From: Triticum aestivum
Lineage: Eukaryota > Streptophyta > Magnoliopsida > Poales > Poaceae
NCBI RefSeq assembly: GCF_018294505.1
Contig: NC_057808.1
Coordinates: forward strand, 353,574,696 to 353,638,695
Reading direction: 5' to 3'
DNA length: 64,000 nt
Shown: positions 57,837-64,000 of the stretch, piece after piece
How the letters are laid out: every line of letters begins with the position of its first letter
Position numbering within the stretch: the first letter of the stretch is position 1
Translations under genes and position numbers: made by a program
Notes under the pieces: model-generated
The model's database searches: none
What the model was told of the DNA's origin: nothing
The model's input: the letters and a program-made list of their open reading frames with translations, nothing else

Positions 57837-57910
57837 TGTGGTTTCCCTCACAAATATTGTGGAACACTAAAATTACGGCTAGGGTTAAAAAAAATTCTCT
57901 GGTTGATGAC
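57837..57910 (+). pseudogene. LINE ORF2 fragment C (C-terminal region)
   Basis: Directly after the right target duplication, the translation in one frame reads like the C-terminal LINE motif FPHK(F)IWKLK(I)PLK(I)KIFLW: here FPHKYCGTLKLRLGLKKILW. It breaks off at 57910, where an Athila-type LTR starts. It proves that the LINE continued past the Mutator-like insertion; the rest should lie beyond the window's right edge. Confidence 0.65.
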
Positions 57911-59425
57911 TGATAACCCACAAGTATAGGGGATCAATTGTAGCCTCTTTCGATAAGTAAGAGTGTCGAACCCAACGAGGAGCTAAAGGTAGAACAAATA
58001 TTCCCTCAAGTTCTATCGACCACCGAGACAACTCTATGCACGCTTAACGTTCGCTTTACCTAGAACAAGTAAGAAACTAGAAGTACTTTGTAGGTGTTGT
58101 TGGATAGGTTTGCAAGAATATAAAGAGCACGTAAATAAAAATTAGGGGCTGTTTAGATAAAGACACAACTAAATTAGTTTTAGTAGAGAGCTTTTTGTCA
58201 CGAGAAAGTTATTTGTCCCTAGGCAATCGATAACTAGACCGGTAATTATTATTGCAATTTTATTTGAGGGAGAGGCATAACTAACATACTTTCTCTTCTT
58301 GGATCATATGCACTTATGATTGGAACTCTAGCAAGCATCCGCAACTACTAAAGATCATTAAGGTAAAACCCAACCATAGCATTAAAGCATCAAGTCCGCT
58401 TTATCCCATACGCAACAACCCCCTTACTCGGGTTTGTGTTTCAGTCACTCACGCAACCCACTATAAGCGAATCATGAACATATTGCAACACCCTACAGCG
58501 GGAATCCCTCACGCTTGCGTGACACGGAGAGCGCCATAGGACAACACCAATAATAAAACATGCAACTCAAACCAATCACGATCATCAATTAACCCATAGG
58601 ACAAAACGGATCTACTCAAACATCATAGGATAGCCATACATCATTGGGAAATAATATATAGTGTTGAGCACCATGTTTAAGTAGAGATTACAGCGGGTAA
58701 AAGATGGGTTACACCGCTGCATAGAGGGGGGAAGAGTTGGTGATGATGGCGGTGAAGTTGTTGGTGTAGACTGCAGTGATGATGATGGCCCCGGCGGCGT
58801 TCTGGCGCCACCGGAAGAGAGGGGGAGAGGGCCCCCCTTCTTCTTCGTCTTCCTTGAACTTCTCCCTAGATGGGAGAAGGGTTTCCCCTCTGGTCCTTGG
58901 TCTCCATGGCATGGGAGGGGTGAGAGCCCCTCCGAGATTGGATCTGTCTCTCTGTCTCCCTCTGTTTCTCTCTGTTTCTGCTCTCCGATTCTGCCCTTTC
59001 ACCGTTTCTTATATATCCGGAGATCCGTAACTCCGATTGGATTGAAACCTTCACCAAGATTTTTATCTGAAAATTAGCTTTCTTGCGGCCAAAGAAGAGC
59101 AGCAACCGCCTTGCGGGGTTACCATGAGGGTCAGGGGGGCGCCCCCTGCCTCGTGGCCCCCTCGGGCACCGTCTCGCGTTGATTCTTCTTCCCAAATATC
59201 ACAAATATTCCAAAAATATTCTCCGTCCGTTTTTATCCCGTTTGGACTCCGTTTGATATGGGTTTTCTGCGAAACATAAAACATGCAACAAACAGGAACT
59301 GGCACTGGGCACTGGATCAATATGTTAGTCCCAAAAATAATATAAAAAGTTGCCAAAAGTATATGAAAGTTGTAGAATATTGGCATGGAACAATCAAAAA
59401 TTATAGATACGACAGAGACGTATCA
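57911..59425 (-). repeat. Athila-type 3' LTR
   Basis: 1515 bp. As printed TGATAACCCACAAGTATAGG...GACGTATCA. Its first 100 bases recur at 63898-64000 with very few differences. It contains GGATATATAAG on the minus strand (printed TTATATATCC near 59009), a likely TATA box. ORFs around 58709-59002 and 58776-59030 are chance frames. Confidence 0.9.
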
Positions 59426-59460
59426 GCATCCCCAAGCTTAATTCCTGCTCGTCCTCGAGT
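59426..59460 (-). other. Athila polypurine tract
   Basis: Minus strand GAATTAAGCTTGGGGATGC directly precedes the LTR start TGATACGTC. This is the standard TTGGGGATGC tract of Sabrina/Fatima-like elements. Confidence 0.75.
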
Positions 59461-62436
59461 AGGTAAATGATAAAAAAGATAATTTTTGATGTGGAATGCC
59501 ACCTAGCATAATCTTGATCATGTATCTAATCATGGCATGAATATTAAGACACGAGTGATTCAAAGCAATAGTCTATCATTTGACATTAAGACAATAATAC
59601 TTCAAGCATACTAATAAAGCAATCATGTCTTTTCAAAATAACATGGCCAAAGAAATTTATCCCTACAAAATCATATGGTATGGCTGTGCTCCATCTTCAC
59701 CACACAAAATATTCACATCATGCACATCCCCGATGACAAGCCGAGCAATTGGTTCATACTTTTTAACGCGCTTCAGCCTTTTCAACCCTCACGCAATACA
59801 TGAGCGCAAGCCATGGACATAGCACTATGGGTGGAATAGAATATGATGATGGAGGTTGTGTGCAGAAGACAAAAAAGGAGAAAGTCTCACATCGACGCGG
59901 CTAATCAACGGGCTATGGAGATGCCCATTAATTGATGTCAATGTGAGGAGTAGGGATTGCCATGCAACGGATGCACTAAGAGCTATAAGTGTATGAAAGC
60001 TCAAACTAGAAACTAAGTGGGTGTGCATCCAACTTGCTAGCTCATGAAGACCTCGTGCATTTGAGGAAGCCCGTCATCGAAATATACAAGCCAAGTTCTA
60101 TAATGAAAATTCCCACTAGTATATAAAAGTGATAACTCAAGAGACTCTCTATATGAAGAACATGGTGCTAATTTGAAGCACAAGTGTGGTAAAAGGATAG
60201 TAACATTGCCCCTTCTCCCTTTTTCTCTCATTTTTTTGTTTTTTTGGGCCTTCTTTTTTGGCCTTTCTCTTTTTTTTCGTCCGGAGTCTCATCCCGACTT
60301 GTGGGGGAATCATAGTCTCCATCATCCTTTCCTCACTGGGGCAATGCTCTAATAATGATGATCATCACACTTTTATTTACTTACAACTCGATATCTAGAA
60401 CAAAGATATGACTCTATATGAATGCCTCTGGCGGTGTACCAGGATGTACAATGATCTAGCGTAGCAATGACATAAAAAAACAGACAAGCCATGAAAACAT
60501 CATGCTAGCTATCTTACGATCATGCAAAGCAATATGACAATAAATGCTCAAGTCATGTATATGATGATGATGGAAGTTGCATGGCAATATATCTCGGAAT
60601 GGCTATGGAAATGCCATGATAGGCAGGTATGGTGGCTGTTTTGAGGAAGATATAATGAGGCTTATGTGTGATAGAGTGTATCGTAACACGGGGTTTGGAT
60701 GTACCGGCAAAGTTTGCACCAACTCTCGAGGTGAGAAAGGGCAATGCACGGTACCGAAGAGGCTAGCAATGATGGAAGGGTGAGAGTGCGTATAATCCAT
60801 GGACTCACATTAGTCATAAAGGACTCACATACTTATTGCAAAAATCTATTAGTCATCGAAACAAAGTACTACGCGCATGCTCCTAGGGGGATAGATTGGT
60901 AGGAAAAGACCATCGCTCGTCCCCGACAGCCACTCATAAGGAAGACAAACAATAAATACCTCATGCTCCAACTTCGTTACATAACGGTTCACCATACGTG
61001 TATGCTACGGGAATCACAAACTTCAACACAAGTATTTCTACAATCCACAACTACCCACTAGCATGACTCTAATATCACCATCTTTATATCGCAAAACTAT
61101 TGCAAGGAATCAAACATATCATATTCAGTGATCTACAAGTTTTATGTAGAATTTTATGACTAACCATGTGAATGACCAATTCCTGTGAACTTTCTAAATA
61201 GATATAAGTGAAGCAAGAGAGTTTAATTCTTTACAGAAAATATATGCCCATTCTCTAACAAATATAAGTGAAGCAAAAGAGCATTCTACAAATGGCCGTT
61301 ATCTATGTGAAGAGAAACAGGCAATCCAAACTTCAAATGATATAAGCGAAGCACGTGAAGCATTCTATAAAGCCATACTCAAATGATATAAGTGAAGTGC
61401 AATGAGCATTCTATAAATCAACCAAGGACTATCTCATACCAGCATGGTGCATAAAAGAAAAGTGAAAACTAAATGCAAAAGACGCTCCAAGATTTGCACA
61501 TATCGCATGAACGAAACGAATCCGAAAACATACCGATACTTGTTGAAGAAAGATGGGATGCCTTCCGGTGCATCCCCAAGCTTAGACGCTTGAGTCTCCT
61601 TGAATATTTACTTGGGGTGCCTTGGGCATCCCCAAGCTTGAGCTCTTGCCTCTCCTCCTTATCCTCATATCGAGACATCCTCGATCTTCGAACACTTCAT
61701 CCACACAAAACTCAACAGAAAACTCGGTAAGATCCGTTAGTATAATAAAGCAAATCACTACTCTAAATACTGTTGCAAACCAATTCATATTTTGTTTTTG
61801 CATTATAGCTACTGTAATATAACTTTTCCATGGCTTAATCCACTGATAGGAATCGATAGTTTCATCAAAACAAGCAAACTATCCATCAAAAACAGAATCT
61901 GTCTTAAACAGGACAGTCTGAAGTAATCTGAACAGTCACCATACTTCTGGTACTCCAAAACTTATTCCAAAATTAGGAAAAATAAAAAAATTGTATATAA
62001 AGAGAGTGCAAAAAGTTTCAGAATCATTTGACGTTCCAGTAAAAAATGTAAAATCGCACACTACAGCCAAAGTTTCTGTCCTGCGCCGCACAAACCAACA
62101 AGCATTGTAAACATCCTAAAGGCAAACCTTGGCACATTATTTTTATTATACAATGTAATTGTACAAGGGGATAATTATTTTTGTTGAAAAGTTTATGTAA
62201 TCAAGGATCACAAAGTTTCCATGGGCATGAACAAAGTTGAAGGTTAGCTCCCATTTTAACAATGCTCATCTTTCTCACTTTCGCTTTTCTTTTTGAAAAG
62301 TTTTGGGTTCCCCTCTTTATTTTTTTGTTTTTAAACTATATAACAGCACTCAAAAGAAATAAATGACTCACTAAAACTTCTGGGTTGTCTCCCTGGCAGC
62401 GCTTTCTTTAAAGCCATTAAGCTAGGCATATAGTGC
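59461..62436 (-). other. Athila internal region without coding capacity
   Basis: About 3 kb between the gag-like ORF and the 3' LTR, where pol would lie in an autonomous element. I find no RT, RNase H or integrase motif on either strand. A few ORFs under 90 codons are present but unsupported. It contains CATCCCCAAGCTT(A/G)(A/G) repeats near 61570-61640 that echo the polypurine tract, and the ATATAAGTGAAGC repeats listed separately. Confidence 0.6.
61195..61415. repeat. ATATAAGTGAAGCA...GAGCATTCTATAAA repeats
   Basis: Four diverged copies (about 61200, 61260, 61338, 61387) of a unit with ATATAAG(T/C)GAAGCA followed, after a variable gap, by GAGCATTCTA(C/T)AAA. They lie in the non-coding 3' interior of the Athila element. 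Confidence 0.7.
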
Positions 62437-63590
62437 TCAAGTAATGAATCCACCCGGATCCCAAGGTATATCAAAGACAATTTTAATTAACAATGATTTG
62501 TAATTTAGTAGTGAGCACAAAGTAACATATATCATATAATTACGAAGTCTAACTCTCTTCCTATGCATCGGCATGTCATAAAAGAACAATTCATGCACAC
62601 AAAGTAAAGGCCAATGCATAGTATAAACAGTTTCTTGCAATTTTATCATGTTGGAAACATAGAGAGGCGGAGATGTAGTTCCTCTCTCATAATAATTGCA
62701 AGTAGGAGCAGCAAGCACATGCATATTATATTCATCAAAATCATCATGTGCAACGGTAAAAGGCAACCCATCAATATAATCCTTAATAAGTGCAAACTTC
62801 TCCGATATAGTGTAGTCGGGAGAATTCAAAAAGATAATAGGGTATCATGCGTGGGTGCAATAGCAACAATTTCATGTTTAACATAAGGAACTATAGCAAG
62901 TTCATCTCCATGAGCATAATTCATATTGGCATCTTGGCCACAAGCATAGCAAGCATCATCAAAAAGGGATATTTCAAAAGAATCAACGGGATCATGACAG
63001 TCATCATAGCAATCATCCTTCGGTAAGCATGAAGGGAAATTAAACAATGTATGAGTTGAAGAGTTACTCTCATTAGAAGGTGGGCACAGGTAGCTAATCC
63101 GCTCTTCCTCCTTTTGTTCTTCGCTCTCCTCATCATCATTTTCATCCAATGAGCTCACAGTTTCATCAATTTCTTCTTCCATAGACTCCTGCAAAATATT
63201 AGTCTCTTCTTGGACAACGGAGGAGTCCTCAATATATGGTTTAATATAAGGATTAGAAGCATAATTATCATAGCAATATTTAAGTATGGCAAAATTTTCA
63301 GATTTGTAAAGAGTAGCATCATACTTTTCAATCAAACAAGCAATTTCATAAGCACCCTTAAAAGCAATGAATTCTTCAATTTGTTGAACATCATAGTAAT
63401 TATAAACACCCTTAGCATACGAAGATACGATTCCATTATCACTAAACTCACATTTGTAGGGAAGGTGTTTCTTAGGGTCTTCAGAACAACAAGTAAAATC
63501 ATATATTTCACATAAATTCCAAGCATAGCATTGCAAATGGTGAATTTGATCCAGTAAAAGTTTCCCTTTTTCAGATAAGCGGTGTCGCAC
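62437..63590 (-). pseudogene. Athila/Sabrina-like gag-region ORF, frameshifted
   Basis: First part 63590-62826 (MRHRLSEKGKLLLDQIHHLQ), second part in another frame to 62437 (after SPDYTISEKFALIKDYIDGL). The two overlap in sense near 62830, so one indel separates them; together about 380 codons. The middle is strongly acidic (MEEEIDETVSSLDENDDEES). Blocks such as GAYEIACLIEKYDATLYKSE and NYYERGTTSPPLYVSNMIKL are familiar from the ORF of Sabrina-type elements. No zinc knuckle or catalytic motif is seen. The role is unknown; its conservation in a non-autonomous family suggests a structural or trans-mobilisation role (inference). Confidence 0.7.
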
Positions 63591-63868
63591 TTAACAAGCA
63601 TGCTCATCTAAAGATTTGCCCTCAACTAAGCTAGTTGGGGTTTCAGCACGAGCACAGAGGGATCGAAGATGATCCAAGTAAAAAGCTTCAGGAGTGTGAT
63701 AGATTTTGAGTGGTTCTTCAACCATTGGTTCAGTAGGTACAACTAATTTTTTTTTGTATTTTGTGTTTCCTACCCATAACTAAAGATAGAAAACAGGAGC
63801 ACGAAATAGAAACTACTTAGTGATAAAGCAAACAAGCACACACGAGAATATTCACCCCACGCTATGAC

Positions 63869-63886
63869 TCCCCGGCAACGGCGCCA
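63869..63886 (-). other. Athila primer-binding site
   Basis: Minus-strand TGGCGCCGTTGCCGGGGA, the 18-base site usual for Athila-lineage elements, 11 bases inside the 5' LTR start at 63898. Confidence 0.88.
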
Positions 63887-63897
63887 GAAAAAGGTCT

Positions 63898-64000
63898 TGA
63901 TAACCCACAAGTATAGGGGATAAATTGTAGCCTCTTTCGATAAGTAAGAGTGTCGAACTCAACGAGGAGCTAAAGGTAGAACAAATATTCCCTCAAGTTC
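63898..64000 (-). repeat. Athila-type 5' LTR, partial
   Basis: 103 bases matching 57911-58013 with only a handful of substitutions; the remainder is outside the window. Confidence 0.9.

Larger units (their letters stand above)
57911..64000 (-). mobile_element. Athila-lineage Gypsy element (Sabrina/Fatima-like), minus orientation, cut by window end
   Basis: 3' LTR 57911-59425, internal region 59426-63897, and the start of the 5' LTR at 63898 running off the window. On the coding strand the LTR opens TGATACGTCTCTGTCGTATC and closes GTATACTTGTGGGTTATCA-like text, the familiar Sabrina/Fatima ends. Only 4.47 kb of interior is present and it holds a single gag-like ORF pair and no RT, RNase H or integrase, so it is a non-autonomous form. 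The left flank ATGAC (57906-57910) is the candidate target duplication; the right copy is outside the window. Confidence 0.85.

Noticed and set aside
1..64000. tRNA, rRNA or other structured RNA genes.
   Set aside because: No cloverleaf-type A/B-box pair or rRNA-like segment was recognised. The tRNA-like matches are the primer-binding sites only.

Overview
The window is repeat-dominated DNA from a grass nuclear genome, almost certainly Triticeae (wheat, Aegilops or barley type). The evidence is the mix of transposon families: Angela/WIS/BARE-type Copia LTRs opening with TG(T/A)(T/A)GGAAATATGCCC, a Sabrina/Fatima-like Athila element opening with TGATACGTCTC on its coding strand, a Tekay-type chromovirus, a Tat-type Gypsy element and plant L1-type LINEs. 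All boundaries were read by eye from terminal TG...CA ends and matching target-site duplications (TSDs). No alignment or database search was run.

Layout. (1) 1-2333: the 3' 405 codons of a five-exon host gene for a secreted, GPI-anchored triple-LysM protein (LYM/LYP4/LYP6 type), the only conventional host gene. (2) 2642-4010: a LINE remnant on the minus strand (GC-rich 5' leader plus hairpin 3' end, no ORF2). (3) 5344-6646: a probable solo Copia LTR. (4) From about 6890 to 57910 a single degenerate LINE ORF2 is broken into three pieces (6890-7680, 42775-43817, 57837-57910) by three independent insertions: a Tekay chromovirus (7681-42769, TSD GAAGA), a Mutator-like element (43818-57827, 9-bp TSD with one mismatch) and an Athila/Sabrina-like element (57911 to beyond the window end).

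Nesting. The Tekay 5' LTR carries a 469-bp solo LTR (9792-10260, TSD CCCGG). Its 3' LTR carries a 23.7-kb Tat-lineage Gypsy element in minus orientation (18296-42018, TSD GGACC). The Tat element is itself interrupted by four solo LTRs (19453-22207, 27539-29249, 33133-34853, 36719-40840), each with a perfect 5-bp TSD. Removing these four leaves a Tat element of about 13.4 kb, encoding on the minus strand a leader ORF, gag, protease, RT, two RNase H domains and integrase. On the opposite strand it carries a separate spliced accessory gene (exons 22533-26173) with its own TATA-box promoter just inside the 3' LTR.

The Mutator-like element has about 168-bp TIRs, no visible transposase, a three-exon gene fragment with an XS-type zinc finger (zf-XS, as in SGS3/IDN2/FDM proteins of RNA silencing) and a second intact 137-codon ORF of unknown function with a TATA-like box. 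An 8.7-kb decayed Angela-type Copia element (47491-56192) lies inside it. Every retroelement polyprotein here carries stops or frameshifts, so no retroelement looks autonomous. The best candidates for expressed sequence are the LysM gene, the 137-codon ORF, the zf-XS gene if its poly-G frameshift is not real, and possibly transcription from the antisense Tat promoter.
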